Assembly: GCF_007830265.1 (NCBI RefSeq)
Contig: NZ_VLKE01000001.1
Coordinates: forward strand, 3,720,001 to 3,784,000
DNA from: Micromonospora olivasterospora
GTDB taxonomy: Bacteria > Actinomycetota > Actinomycetes > Mycobacteriales > Micromonosporaceae
Reading direction: 5' to 3'
DNA: 64,000 nucleotides
The notes below the pieces were generated by a model. The model did no database searches, was not told the origin of the DNA, and worked only from the letters and a program-made list of their open reading frames with translations. Below are positions 26,520 to 37,391 of this stretch, piece after piece (positions within the stretch are counted from its first letter, which is position 1; each line of letters starts with the position of its first letter). Made by a program: the position numbers and the translations under genes.

Positions 26520-27788
26520 TCAGCCGAACGCCGCGTCCAGGATCTCCAGGCCCCGGGACAGCTCGCCGTCGGAGATGACCAGCGGGGGCAGGAAGCGCAG
26601 CACGTTCCCGTACGTGCCGCAGGTCAGGGTGAGCAGACCGGCGGCGTGGCAGACCGCCGAGATCGCCGCCGTGGCGGCCGGGTCCGGGACGAGGGTGCCC
26701 GGCTGCACCAGCTCCACGGCTTGCATCGCGCCCCGGCCGCGTACCTCGGCGACGCGCGGGTCGCGGGCGGCGATCGCGCGCAGCCGGGGCTGCATCGTCG
26801 CCCCGATCCGGCGGGCGGCGGCGGCCAGGTCCAGCTCGTGCATGGTCTCGATCGCGGCCAGCGCCGCCGCGCAGGCGACCGGGTTGCCGCCGTACGTGCC
26901 GCCGAGGCCGCCCACGTGCACGGCGTCCATCAGCTCCGCCCGGCCCGTCACGGCGGCCAGCGGCAGGCCGCCCGCGATGCCCTTCGCCAGGGTGACCAGG
27001 TCCGGCACCACGCCCTCGTGCTCGCAGGCGAACCAGTCCCCGGTCCGGCAGAACCCCGTCTGGATCTCGTCGGCGACGAAGACCACCCCGGCCGCCGTCG
27101 CCCACTCGCGCAGCGCCGGCAGGAACCCCTCGGCCGGTACGACGAAGCCGCCCTCGCCCTGGATCGGCTCGATCAGCAGCGCGGCGACGTTCTCCGCCCC
27201 GACCTGCTTCTCGACCGTCTCGATGGCCCGCGCCGCCGCCTCCGGCCCGGACAGGCCGCCGTCGCGCAGCGGGTACGACATAGGCACCCGGTAGACCTCC
27301 CCGGCGAACGGCCCGAACCGGTGCTTGTACGGCATGTTCTTCGCCGTCAGCGCCATGGTCAGGTTGGTCCGGCCGTGGTACGCGTGGTCGAACACCACCA
27401 CCGCCGGCCGTCCCGTCGCGTGCCGGGCGATCTTCACGGCGTTCTCCACCGCCTCGGCGCCCGAGTTGAACAGCGCCGAGCGCTTCTCGAAGCCCCCCGG
27501 CGTCAGCGCGTTGAGCTGCTCGCACACCGCCACGTACGACTCGTACGGGGCGACCATGAAGCAGGTGTGGGTGAAGCGCTCGACCTGGGCGCGTACCGCC
27601 TCGACGACGCGCGGCGCGGAGTTGCCCACGTTGGTGACGGCGATGCCGGCGGCGAAGTCGATCCACTCCCGCCCGTCGACGTCGGTGAGGGTCCCGCCAC
27701 CGGCCCGGTCCACGTACGCGGACACCACGCTGCCGACCCCGCGCGCGACGGCCGCGCCCCGCCGCTTGTGCAGCTCCTCCGAATTCAT
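26520..27788 (-). CDS. gabT: 4-aminobutyrate aminotransferase
   Basis: GabT moves the amino group of GABA to 2-oxoglutarate, giving succinate semialdehyde. It is a 422-residue class III PLP enzyme: GREWIDFAAGIAVTNVGN, FNSGAEAVENAVKIAR, the PLP aspartate in VVFVADEIQTGFCRTG, and the Schiff-base lysine in TLAKGIAGGLPLAAV. It lies 68 bp after gamma-aminobutyraldehyde dehydrogenase on the same strand, so the two steps from aminobutyraldehyde to succinate semialdehyde are in one operon. The gap between them holds copy 2 of the intra-operon repeat. Confidence 0.95.
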   Translation of the reverse strand: MNSEELHKRRGAAVARGVGSVVSAYVDRAGGGTLTDVDGREWIDFAAGIAVTNVGNSAPRVVEAVRAQVERFTHTCFMVAPYESYVAVCEQLNALTPGGFEKRSALFNSGAEAVENAVKIARHATGRPAVVVFDHAYHGRTNLTMALTAKNMPYKHRFGPFAGEVYRVPMSYPLRDGGLSGPEAAARAIETVEKQVGAENVAALLIEPIQGEGGFVVPAEGFLPALREWATAAGVVFVADEIQTGFCRTGDWFACEHEGVVPDLVTLAKGIAGGLPLAAVTGRAELMDAVHVGGLGGTYGGNPVACAAALAAIETMHELDLAAAARRIGATMQPRLRAIAARDPRVAEVRGRGAMQAVELVQPGTLVPDPAATAAISAVCHAAGLLTLTCGTYGNVLRFLPPLVISDGELSRGLEILDAAFG

Positions 27789-27803
27789 GGGGCTGTGCCT
27801 TCT

Positions 27804-27853
27804 TTCGTTCGAGACTGCGGGGCTCGCAGAAGCGGCTCACTCCTCGCGCTCAC
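27804..27853 (-). repeat. intra-operon repeat element, copy 2
   Basis: On the minus strand this reads GTGAGCGCGAGGAGTG, a variable centre, then GAGCCCCGCAGTCTCGAACG. It matches copy 1 at 20881-20930 at both ends and fills the gap between two genes of the GABA operon. Confidence 0.65.
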
Positions 27854-27856
27854 ACG

Positions 27857-29293
27857 TCAGCCCTCGATGTTGTGCATGACGTGCTTGATCCGGGTGTAGT
27901 CCTCCAGGCTGTAGACCGAGAGATCCTTGCCGTGCCCGGAGTGCTTGAATCCGCCGTGCGGCATCTCGGCGACGAGCGGAATGTGGGTGTTCACCCAGAC
28001 GCAGCCGAAGTCCAGCCGACGGGTCATCCGCATCGCCCGGCCGTGGTCGCGCGTCCACACCGAGGCGGACAGGCCGTAGTCGACGCCGTTGGCCCAGCGC
28101 ACCGCCTCGTCCTCGTCGGAGAAGCGCTGCACCGTGATGACCGGGCCGAACACCTCGTCCTGGACGATCTCGTCGCCCTGCCGGACGCCCGAGACCACCG
28201 TCGGGGCGTAGAAGTAGCCGCGCCCGCCGAGCCGCGAGCCGCCCGTGTGGACCTGGGCGTGCTCGCCGAGCCGGTCGACGAAGCCGCTGACCCGGGCGAG
28301 CTGCTTGGCGTTGTTCAGCGGGCCGTACAGCACGTCCTCGTCGTCCGGGGCGCCCGTCCGCGTGGTGCGGGCCTGCTCGGCGAGCGCGGCCACGAAGTCG
28401 TCGTGCACGCCGGGGCCGACGAGCACCCGGGTCGCCGCCGTGCAGTCCTGGCCGGCGTTGAAGTAGCCGCCCACCGCGATGGCCTCGGCCGCCGCCGCCA
28501 CGTCCGCGTCGTCGAAGACCACCACCGGGGCCTTGCCGCCCAGTTCCAGGTGGGTCCGCTTGAGGTCCGGCGCGGCGGCGGAGGCGACCTCCATGCCCGC
28601 GCGGGTCGAGCCGGTGATCGACACCAGCTGCGGGGTCGGGTGCGCCACGAGGGTACGCCCGGTGTCCCGGTCACCGCAGACCACGTTGAACACCCCCGGC
28701 GGGAGGAACTCCGCGGCGATCTCGGCCAGCAGCAGCGTCGACACCGGCGTGGTGTCCGACGGCTTGAGCACCACCGTGTTGCCCGCCGCGAGCGCCGGGG
28801 CGATCTTCCAGACCGCCATCATCAGCGGGTAGTTCCACGGGGTGACCTGGGCGCAGACGCCGATCGGCTCCCGCCGCACGTACGAGGTGTGCCCCGTCAG
28901 GTACTCGCCGGCCGAGCGTCCCTCCAGCAGCCGGGCCGCGCCGGCGAAGAAGCGGAACTGGTCCACCGCCGGCGGCAGCTCCTCCTCGGTCGTGAGCTGG
29001 CGCGGCTTGCCCGTGTTGCGTACCTCGGCGTCGACCAGTTCGGCCGCCCGGGCCTCGACCGCGTCGGCGATCCGCAGCAGCGCCTTCTGCCGCTCGCCCG
29101 GCGTGGTGTCCCGCCAGGTCTCGAACGCGGCGGCCGCCGCCCGCATGGCCGCGTCCACGTCCGCCGCCCCGGAGACCGGCGCCTGGGCGAACACCTCGCC
29201 CGTGCACGGATCGAGCAGGTCGGCGTACCCGCCGTCCACCGGGTCGACGTAGTCGCCGTTGACGAAGTTGCGCAGCTGCTGCTGGTCGCTCAT
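27857..29293 (-). CDS. gamma-aminobutyraldehyde dehydrogenase
   Basis: This 478-residue NAD-dependent enzyme oxidises 4-aminobutyraldehyde, the product of putrescine transamination or oxidation, to GABA. Motifs are VTPWNYPLMMAVWKIAPAL, the catalytic Glu in HLELGGKAPVVVF, and the catalytic Cys in NAGQDCTAATRV at about residue 283. These are characteristic of the PatD/PuuC-like group. The C-terminal PHGGFKHSGHGKDLSVYSLEDYT also fits. It is first of an operon with gabT and diverges from another aldehyde dehydrogenase gene across a 141-bp promoter region. Confidence 0.92.
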   Translation of the reverse strand: MSDQQQLRNFVNGDYVDPVDGGYADLLDPCTGEVFAQAPVSGAADVDAAMRAAAAAFETWRDTTPGERQKALLRIADAVEARAAELVDAEVRNTGKPRQLTTEEELPPAVDQFRFFAGAARLLEGRSAGEYLTGHTSYVRREPIGVCAQVTPWNYPLMMAVWKIAPALAAGNTVVLKPSDTTPVSTLLLAEIAAEFLPPGVFNVVCGDRDTGRTLVAHPTPQLVSITGSTRAGMEVASAAAPDLKRTHLELGGKAPVVVFDDADVAAAAEAIAVGGYFNAGQDCTAATRVLVGPGVHDDFVAALAEQARTTRTGAPDDEDVLYGPLNNAKQLARVSGFVDRLGEHAQVHTGGSRLGGRGYFYAPTVVSGVRQGDEIVQDEVFGPVITVQRFSDEDEAVRWANGVDYGLSASVWTRDHGRAMRMTRRLDFGCVWVNTHIPLVAEMPHGGFKHSGHGKDLSVYSLEDYTRIKHVMHNIEG

Positions 29294-29434
29294 CAGATGT
29301 CTCCGTGGATGGCCGGGGGTGTGGTCTGCGGAGGTTATCGGAATCTGACTGCCATCTTCGCTACCGAATTCGCGGCAGACAAGGCCTTGAGCGACCGTTT
29401 CCGTGCGGAGGTGCGTCGTCTACGCTGCCGAGGT

Positions 29435-30874
<1,440 letters not shown>

Positions 30875-30883
30875 CCGCGGGAC

Positions 30884-32113
30884 TCACCAGGTGCCGTCGT
30901 CGCGTACGCGGGGCGGGGCCAGGCCGAGCAGCAGGGTGGTCAGGGCGGCGTCGATGTCCTCACCGAGAAACCACTCGCCGGCCTGGTCCAGCGCGAACAC
31001 CCGCCCTTGCTCGTCCACGGCGAAGATGCTATCGCCGTCCTCTGCGCCGATCGGGAACAGGCGCGTGTTGATGACTGCGCCGAAGTCGGCCAACGTGTCG
31101 GCGGAGTGTGCAGCCCAGGTGGGGTTGGTGTGGAAGCGGCTGATCCAAACCAGGCGGCCCGGTCCTCGCCGGACGGGTCGGATGGCAGGAAATGCCGTGA
31201 GCGCGGCCTCCGCGGCAGCGAATGGCTGGTGCCGATGTAGGCGGCCAGTCACCTGGCAGGTGTCCTCGATGGCGCCCGCTGCCATCGCCGCATTGAACAT
31301 CGTGTCTTCCCAGCCGCCGGCCATTAGTGCATGGCCCACCTCCTCTGGAAACCGGCCACGATGGATTGGCGGCTGCGGCTCCGGACGCGACTCCAGTGTG
31401 TACGCCAGATCCGACCAGTCAAGGGTGTGAAAATTGACGAGGAAGTTCACGCAGGAGTCGCAGGGGCGCTCGGCCAGGCCGCCCGCCGGGTCGCCCGGCT
31501 CGCGTACGCGGTAAACCTCCAGGTGCGAGGTCTCGAAGAGGACCCGCGCGTCGTCCAGCGTCAGCGGCGGCTGGCCGTCGGTCACCCGGCGGTGGTCGTA
31601 CGCGTGCAGCACGTCCGACACTACGATCACCTCCGCGTGCCGGTCCCCGCCGCGCGCCAGGCGGCCCGGGGGCAGCGTGTCGAGGTAGGCGCGGACCAGC
31701 GGGTGATGCCGCAGCTCGACGTCCCCCTTCGCGCCCCGGCCCACGTACACGCGGCCTTCGACTGTCAGGTGGGCGGCGACGCCGGGCGTGGGCAGCCGGC
31801 GTACCTCGCGGAGCAACTGGCTCGCCGGGTCCACCGTGCGCGGCACGGGCTGCGCCGGACGGCTGCGCCGGTACATCTCGCGCACCGCCGGGAACGGCAG
31901 CCGCGGCCAGCTGGAGACCTCGCCGGTCTCCTTGTCCACCACCACGGTGGGCAGATCGCCGGGCGGCACGGCGGCCGCGGCGGCCACAGTGGATGTGATC
32001 AGGTACCCCAGGTCGAACTCCTCGACCAGCGGGACGCACTCGTGCCCGAGGCGCTGCGAGTCCCGCTGGGCCCAGACGGTGGCGAGCTGTTCGGCCTGGC
32101 GACGATCGATCAC
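30884..32113 (-). CDS. YwqJ-like deaminase domain fused to SUKH-type domain
   Basis: This 409-residue protein belongs to the polymorphic-toxin locus. The middle holds a cytidine-deaminase-like pair of zinc motifs: HAE in GGDRHAEVIVVSDVLHAYD (about residue 175) and PCxxC in ERPCDSCVNFL (about residue 230). These are as in YwqJ-type toxin deaminases. The last 150 residues (GHALMAGGWEDTMFNAAM, then NTRLFPIGAEDGDSIFAVDE) resemble a SUKH (Knr4/SMI1-related) immunity domain. Toxin-like and immunity-like domains in one chain suggest an immunity or regulatory role rather than a free toxin. GTG 32113 is chosen. It diverges from the YbaB-like gene, 78 bp away. Confidence 0.75.
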   Translation of the reverse strand: MIDRRQAEQLATVWAQRDSQRLGHECVPLVEEFDLGYLITSTVAAAAAVPPGDLPTVVVDKETGEVSSWPRLPFPAVREMYRRSRPAQPVPRTVDPASQLLREVRRLPTPGVAAHLTVEGRVYVGRGAKGDVELRHHPLVRAYLDTLPPGRLARGGDRHAEVIVVSDVLHAYDHRRVTDGQPPLTLDDARVLFETSHLEVYRVREPGDPAGGLAERPCDSCVNFLVNFHTLDWSDLAYTLESRPEPQPPIHRGRFPEEVGHALMAGGWEDTMFNAAMAAGAIEDTCQVTGRLHRHQPFAAAEAALTAFPAIRPVRRGPGRLVWISRFHTNPTWAAHSADTLADFGAVINTRLFPIGAEDGDSIFAVDEQGRVFALDQAGEWFLGEDIDAALTTLLLGLAPPRVRDDGTW

Positions 32114-32191
32114 CCGCCTGAAGTTACCGGACCCCACGGAATCCGTGGCGCCGGGTATGGTCTGCCGTACTGACGGTGACGGGAGGGTGGC

Positions 32192-32605
32192 GTGGTCGAG
32201 AGGGCGGACCGGGATGCCAACCGGGCGCTGCGGGCCCGGTTCGACGAGGTGTTCGGGCAGTATCGACAGCTGCGCTCCGGACTGGACGAACTCCAGACCC
32301 GGCTCGCACAGTTGCGCGTCACCGAACGCTCTGACGACGGGCAGGTCACCGCCGTGGTGGGTGCCCGCGGCGAACTCATCTCGGTCGACGTCGAGCCGTC
32401 GGTCTTCCAGGAACGGGACGCCAAGGCGCTGAGCCGGAAAATCACGTCCACTGTGCACCGGGCCACCGCCGCCGCCGTCGCGGCCACCCAGGAGCTTGTC
32501 GCGGGCTATCTGCCAGCCGGGTCGGGCTCGGCGGAGTTCCTGCGCACCGGAGACTTCGGCGCCCTGCTGGGGCGGGCCGACGCCGTCATGCGGCGCGGGG
32601 AGTGA
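32192..32605 (+). CDS. YbaB/EbfC-like nucleoid-associated protein
   Basis: This 137-residue protein has an N-terminal coiled coil (residues 8-45) and a central [18 protein letters not shown] strand pair, followed by helices. That is the YbaB/EbfC layout. In actinobacterial polymorphic-toxin and type VII-related loci, a YbaB-like protein often precedes a WXG-like protein and the toxin; what it does there is unknown. The GTG start is preceded by GGGAGG. The next gene starts five bases after its stop codon. Confidence 0.82.
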   Translation: MVERADRDANRALRARFDEVFGQYRQLRSGLDELQTRLAQLRVTERSDDGQVTAVVGARGELISVDVEPSVFQERDAKALSRKITSTVHRATAAAVAATQELVAGYLPAGSGSAEFLRTGDFGALLGRADAVMRRGE

Positions 32606-32609
32606 CGCC

Positions 32610-32954
32610 ATGAGCGAGGGGCAGCTCTGGCTCGATCCGGGCCGCGCCCGGCGAGGCGGCGCCGACCTGAGCCTGGCCGGCGAGGCGCTCACGGCCCGGC
32701 ACGGCCAGGTGGGCGGCGCGATCGCGGCGGCCAGCGCGGCCCGGCCGTGGGGTCGGGACGACATCGGTGCCTCGTTCGAGAAGCAGTACCGCGGGTTCGA
32801 GGAGACGCTGCTGCGGGCCTGGTCGGGCGTCGGCCGGGCGATCGAGAGCCTGGGGGCGGACGTGGTGCGGTCGGTGGACAACGCCGTGCAGGCGGACGCG
32901 CGGAGCGCCGGACGGCTCGGCCGGGTCACCGACGAGCGGCCCGCCGGGCGCTGA
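32610..32954 (+). CDS. small WXG/EspC-like helical protein
   Basis: This 114-residue protein is almost entirely helical, with no signal peptide. It contains [31 protein letters not shown], with a WSG turn between two helices, as in type VII secretion substrates of the WXG100/EspC group. It lies between the YbaB-like gene and the large toxin with only 18 bp to the latter. It may be the co-secreted partner or chaperone of the toxin. Start ATG 32610 ([10 protein letters not shown]). Confidence 0.72.
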   Translation: MSEGQLWLDPGRARRGGADLSLAGEALTARHGQVGGAIAAASAARPWGRDDIGASFEKQYRGFEETLLRAWSGVGRAIESLGADVVRSVDNAVQADARSAGRLGRVTDERPAGR

Positions 32955-32972
32955 CGACCGCCGAGGACGCCC

Positions 32973-35900
32973 GTGAGCCTGCTGCCGAGCCCGATCCCGC
33001 ATCCGCTCGACTACTCGCCCTGGGAACTGCCCGGCTGGGTCTACGGGGCCCTCGACTGGGTGGTCGGGGTGGAATGGCCGGAGGGCAACGAGCGCGCGGT
33101 CTGGGACCTCGCCGACCAGTGGTACGACGTGGCCGCCGCCCTGGCGGGCCCGCGCGATGACGCGATCGTCGCCGTCGGCGAGGTGCGCGGCGGGTTCGGC
33201 GGTGTCGGGGCGGTCGCCGAGGCGTTCGACGCGGCCTGGCGCCGGGTGGCCGAGGGCGACGAGGCGCCCCTGCCGGTCCTGCTCGCCGTCAGCACCGACC
33301 TCGGCCGGCTGGTCGAGGAGTGCGGCTGTGACATCGAGGGCGCGAAGCTCGAGGTCTGGATCGAGCTGGGCATCCTGGTCGTCGAGTTGCTCGCGCTCGC
33401 GGTGGCGGCCGTGCTCACCGTTGGGGCCGCCTCGCCCGCGGCCGGCGCCGCCATCGCCGCCACGCGTGTGGTCGTCCAGCAGATCTTCAAGCGGCTGATG
33501 GCGCAGTTGGCCCGCAAAACGCTCAGGCAGGGGCTGAAAGAGGCGGGCGAGCGCGCCGCCAAGCAGGTGGCCGAGGGCGGGATGCGGGGCCTGGCCCGGA
33601 AGGCGGCGCTCGGCGGGCTGGAGGAGGCGGCCCAGGAGTCCGGGGTGACGCTCGCCACGCAGGCGTACCAGAACTCCACCGGTCGCCGCCACGGCCTGGA
33701 CGTGACGGACATCGGCATGTCGGCCCTGGGTGGCGCGGCCGGCGGGGCGGCGGCGCCATTGGCGGGCCTTGGCCGGCACGCCACCGGGCGGGCGGCGCGG
33801 ATAGGCGAGCACTTCGGCCGGGAAATGGGCGGCGAGGCGATCGCGGAGCAGGCCGCCAGCCTCGCCACCGGCCAGGGACTCGTCTCGCTGGAGGACGCGG
33901 CCCGGGCGGCGGCGTCGGGCGCGACCGGGTCGGCCACCGGCCAGGCCGACGTGGCGCTGCACGCCAGGCTCGACGCGCGGATGGCCGCCCTCGCCGGGGC
34001 GCCCCTCGCCCCGGCGGACCTCGCCGTCCCGCCGGATACCGCCGTCGCCCCGGCGCCGTCGGCCCAGGGACCCGCCGAGGCTGCGTACGCCGGGCTGGAG
34101 TCGTCCGGAAGCGGTAGCCCGCCGGGGCGCGACGATGAGCGGACGCCCACCGATGCGGTGGATGCCGGTGTCGGTGGCGCCGACCAGGGGCTCGGCTCGT
34201 CGCAGGCGGTGGACGGGAAGCCTTCGCTCGACCACGCCGGTGGGGGCCCGCAGCCCTTGTCGGGGCCGACCGTCGGGGACGGGGTCGCCGCGTCGTCAGT
34301 GCCGGTCGACGCGCGTCTGTTCGAGTCGTCGCCGGTGCTGTCCGCCGTCGACACCCAGGCGGCGCCTGCCGTGACCGAGGCTCCCCGCTCGGCTCTCTCG
34401 TCGGTGGCAGCAGGAGACGTCACGCAGCTCGCGGGCCGAGGAGCGGACGCAGGCACCGGGGCGGCTGTCGGCGGCACGGGGTCGCTCGCCGGTGCCAATG
34501 CGTCAGTCGCCGGCAGTGCCGGGACCGGCACCAGTGGCATGGGGCCGGCCGCCGGCGCCGAAACCGGTGCCGGTGGGCCGTCCGCCGGCACGGCGTCCAG
34601 CGGCGCGCGGACTGTGCATTCCTCGGCGGCGCCTCCCTTGGCGTCCGTTCCGAACACGGCCGCGGCGGCGCCGATCTCTCCGCACAGCACGAGTGGTTCG
34701 GCAGGGCAGCCCGTTCCCGGCCCGAGGGGCGAGCCGGTGCCGCCGCGGTTTCCGAAGCTCGAGGCGCTGAACCCGAACCCGCGACCGGCCACGCCCCAGC
34801 CTTCTGCGGAGTCCGCCGACTCTGCCGTCCCGCTGCCGCGCTCCCCCGAGTGGTGGGCGGCGAAGTGGGCGGCCGACCGCGAGGCGTTCGACCGGCGCCG
34901 GTACCGGGACTACTTCGAGCGGCAGCGAGCCTGGTTCGAGGACAAGCGCCGCCGCGGAACTGCGGCCGAACTTCGTGCAACAGCCGCGCTTCACCTTGAG
35001 CAGGCTCGCTGGCTGATCCGGCAAGCCCACAGCCTGACGAGGGCGGGCCGTACACACGCCGCCGACGAGTTCATTCTGGGCGGCCGGGAGCGGGAGCGGG
35101 AGTCCTACCGGCAGACGGACCTAGCCGACGCCGTCCTGGAGGGCAGGGTGGCTCCGCCGGTCGTCGACATCGACAACTGGGACGACTTCTCGCGGATCAA
35201 CACCGACGACCCCTCCCTCGTCGTCGCCACGGTGGAGGCGGGTGGCCCGTCCGCGCTGACAGGCGACGACGACCCGCCGCCGATCGACCGGTCCCGCCGG
35301 TACGGGGAGTGGGGTGGCCTGCGGCCGCCGCTGGCGCTGCACCAGTCCGACCTCGAAGGGACGATGCCCCGCGACGCCGCCGGACAGTTCCTCCGGACCG
35401 CCGATCCTCGGCGGGGCGGCTGGTTCAGGCTGGCCAACGACGGTGGTCCGAGTGCCGACGCCACCCGCGCGATCAACTGCCTGGACTGCACCCTGTCGCT
35501 CTACGAGACCTGGGTGCACGGCCGTCCCCGGGTCTCCGCGCCCCGCACCTTCGACTCGTACGCGGAGGGGGACATCACCAGGCCCCTCGGGGGTGAGATC
35601 GGTGGCCCGGGCCGCGTGGAGGCGGTCACCGGCGGACGCTTCCAGCAGTTGGCCGCGTGCGACCCCGGCGGGTCTCCACAGGACGCCTGGAAGGCGGTCA
35701 ACAGGGGGTTCCGAACCATCGAGGACCAACTGCGGGCCGGCGGTCACGGCAGCTACGCGTTCCTGATCACCGCGTACGAGGGCGGCGGCTCGCACGCCTG
35801 GGTGGCGCTGAACCAGAACGGGTCCGTGCTCTACCTGGACCCCCAGAACGGCAGCGTGTCGGACATGCCGCTCTACACCCATGACGGCTGGACGGCCAGG

Positions 35901-37382
35901 CACAACGTCACGGATATCGACGCGCTGATCCTCGACCCGGACGGCCGGCCCATGCCGGTGCCGGGCGCGCCGCCGGGGCAGTTCAGCCAGTTCGGGGACT
36001 TCGTCGAGCCGGAGCCGGAGGACAGGAGCCGCGAGTGGCAGCCGGGCCCTGACGATCCCACCGACGACGAGCTGTACGTCAACCGGGTCCACCTGCTCGA
36101 GGGGCCGGAGCCGACGGGGCCCGCCCAGGCAGAGAGCGGCGGTGGGTTGCCGGGGAGCTCACCGGAACCGTCGCCGAGACTGAATGACGGGCAGGACAGC
36201 GCTGACGGAGTACGGCAGCCACGCGTGCAGGCCCGCACTGACCGCCTGGAGGCGGGCGTGTCCGTGCACGATGTGGTCGCCGACAGCGCCGATCTCGATC
36301 AGGTCTTCACCGCTGGCGTGGCGCCGAGCGAGGTGGCGGCTGTGCTGGACGGCCCGACGCTGCGACGCCTGGTGCCTCAACTCGACGATGCGGCGGCGCG
36401 GGACCTGGCGCGGTTGTTCGGGGATTCGAGAGTCCGGCAGATGCTCGACGCAACCTGGCAGGAGCCGCCCAGGGGAGAACCGCTGCTCGCGGAGGAGTTG
36501 GTCAAGCAGCTCGTCGCGAACCCCGATCTGGCCCGCCTGATCCTGTCGACACCGGAACTGGCCGACTCGTTGACAGCGCGCCCGCTAACCCTGCACCACC
36601 TTGCCGCCCACCGCCAGGCGATCGGGGTGCTGGAGTCGGTCCTGCGTGAACTCAATGAGCATGGCCCGCAGCTGATGAAAGCCCACGAATCTCCCACACC
36701 TAAAGCAACTCCGTTAAACGCCAACCATCGCCGAATCAGCGCGATGATCCAGACTGGGTCAGGTGTGGTCGCTCAGTCCGGCTTTGACCGCAATCGGATG
36801 GCTGACCCGAAGTACCGCGGCGAGTACCTCGATTCCCTGTATGAAATGGCCTCGGTGGCGCAGTCCGAGTTGGTGGAGCTTGCCAACTGGATTGCTCGGG
36901 TGGACGGGCGGGAGGTTGGCGCGGCAAACTGGCGACGTGAGCCCAAGGACCGCCAGCGAGCAGAGGACAAGATTGCTGAGTACGAGGGCGATGTGTCGCG
37001 CCTGTTAGACCTTGCTGGCGCCAAGGTGGAATTCTCGACCCTTGACGATTTATATGGAGCGCTTGAGCGTCTGGCGCGTCACCAGGGCGTGAGCATCGTC
37101 AGGTATAGGGACCGTTTTCAGAATCCGCAGGACAGCGGCTACCGTGATGTGCAGCTTGTGTTGAGGATGTCGAATGGGCACCTGGCGGAGTTTCGGCTCC
37201 ATCTTGCCAGTCTCGACCGGGTCGCGGTCTGGGAACACGCCCTGTACGAGGTCCGGCGCGATCTCGACGCGTTGGCCCTCCAGGAACGGCGACCACTCAC
37301 GCCACGTGAGCGCGCGATGTTCAACGGCATACTTGAGCGGGAACAGCGTCTATTCTGGGACGCGTTGGTTGCAGGCCTCTAA
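32973..37382 (+). CDS. large polymorphic toxin: helical N-terminus, papain-fold deamidase domain, RelA/SpoT-like tip
   Basis: The 1469-residue protein has a WXG-like helical head (WPEGNERAVWDLADQWYDVA, residues 28-47), a hydrophobic stretch near residues 133-165 (ELGILVVELLALAVAAVLTV), then a long Ala/Gly/Ser/Pro linker to about residue 640. Residues ~825-980 form a papain-fold (Tox-PL, glutamine-deamidase-like) domain: INCLDC with catalytic C836, SHAW with H941, and YLDPQ with D956. Residues ~1310-1445 resemble a RelA/SpoT nucleotidyltransferase: DKIAEYEGDVSRLLDLAGAK, YRDRF with D1380, GYRDVQL, and an ExR in place of the usual ExQ (LAEFRL). The tip after residue ~1230 is lower in G+C and has three TTA codons (1248, 1345, 1360). 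Secretion route (probably type VII-like) and targets are inferred. Confidence 0.82.
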   Translation: MSLLPSPIPHPLDYSPWELPGWVYGALDWVVGVEWPEGNERAVWDLADQWYDVAAALAGPRDDAIVAVGEVRGGFGGVGAVAEAFDAAWRRVAEGDEAPLPVLLAVSTDLGRLVEECGCDIEGAKLEVWIELGILVVELLALAVAAVLTVGAASPAAGAAIAATRVVVQQIFKRLMAQLARKTLRQGLKEAGERAAKQVAEGGMRGLARKAALGGLEEAAQESGVTLATQAYQNSTGRRHGLDVTDIGMSALGGAAGGAAAPLAGLGRHATGRAARIGEHFGREMGGEAIAEQAASLATGQGLVSLEDAARAAASGATGSATGQADVALHARLDARMAALAGAPLAPADLAVPPDTAVAPAPSAQGPAEAAYAGLESSGSGSPPGRDDERTPTDAVDAGVGGADQGLGSSQAVDGKPSLDHAGGGPQPLSGPTVGDGVAASSVPVDARLFESSPVLSAVDTQAAPAVTEAPRSALSSVAAGDVTQLAGRGADAGTGAAVGGTGSLAGANASVAGSAGTGTSGMGPAAGAETGAGGPSAGTASSGARTVHSSAAPPLASVPNTAAAAPISPHSTSGSAGQPVPGPRGEPVPPRFPKLEALNPNPRPATPQPSAESADSAVPLPRSPEWWAAKWAADREAFDRRRYRDYFERQRAWFEDKRRRGTAAELRATAALHLEQARWLIRQAHSLTRAGRTHAADEFILGGRERERESYRQTDLADAVLEGRVAPPVVDIDNWDDFSRINTDDPSLVVATVEAGGPSALTGDDDPPPIDRSRRYGEWGGLRPPLALHQSDLEGTMPRDAAGQFLRTADPRRGGWFRLANDGGPSADATRAINCLDCTLSLYETWVHGRPRVSAPRTFDSYAEGDITRPLGGEIGGPGRVEAVTGGRFQQLAACDPGGSPQDAWKAVNRGFRTIEDQLRAGGHGSYAFLITAYEGGGSHAWVALNQNGSVLYLDPQNGSVSDMPLYTHDGWTARHNVTDIDALILDPDGRPMPVPGAPPGQFSQFGDFVEPEPEDRSREWQPGPDDPTDDELYVNRVHLLEGPEPTGPAQAESGGGLPGSSPEPSPRLNDGQDSADGVRQPRVQARTDRLEAGVSVHDVVADSADLDQVFTAGVAPSEVAAVLDGPTLRRLVPQLDDAAARDLARLFGDSRVRQMLDATWQEPPRGEPLLAEELVKQLVANPDLARLILSTPELADSLTARPLTLHHLAAHRQAIGVLESVLRELNEHGPQLMKAHESPTPKATPLNANHRRISAMIQTGSGVVAQSGFDRNRMADPKYRGEYLDSLYEMASVAQSELVELANWIARVDGREVGAANWRREPKDRQRAEDKIAEYEGDVSRLLDLAGAKVEFSTLDDLYGALERLARHQGVSIVRYRDRFQNPQDSGYRDVQLVLRMSNGHLAEFRLHLASLDRVAVWEHALYEVRRDLDALALQERRPLTPRERAMFNGILEREQRLFWDALVAGL

Positions 37383-37391
37383 GGGGTAACT

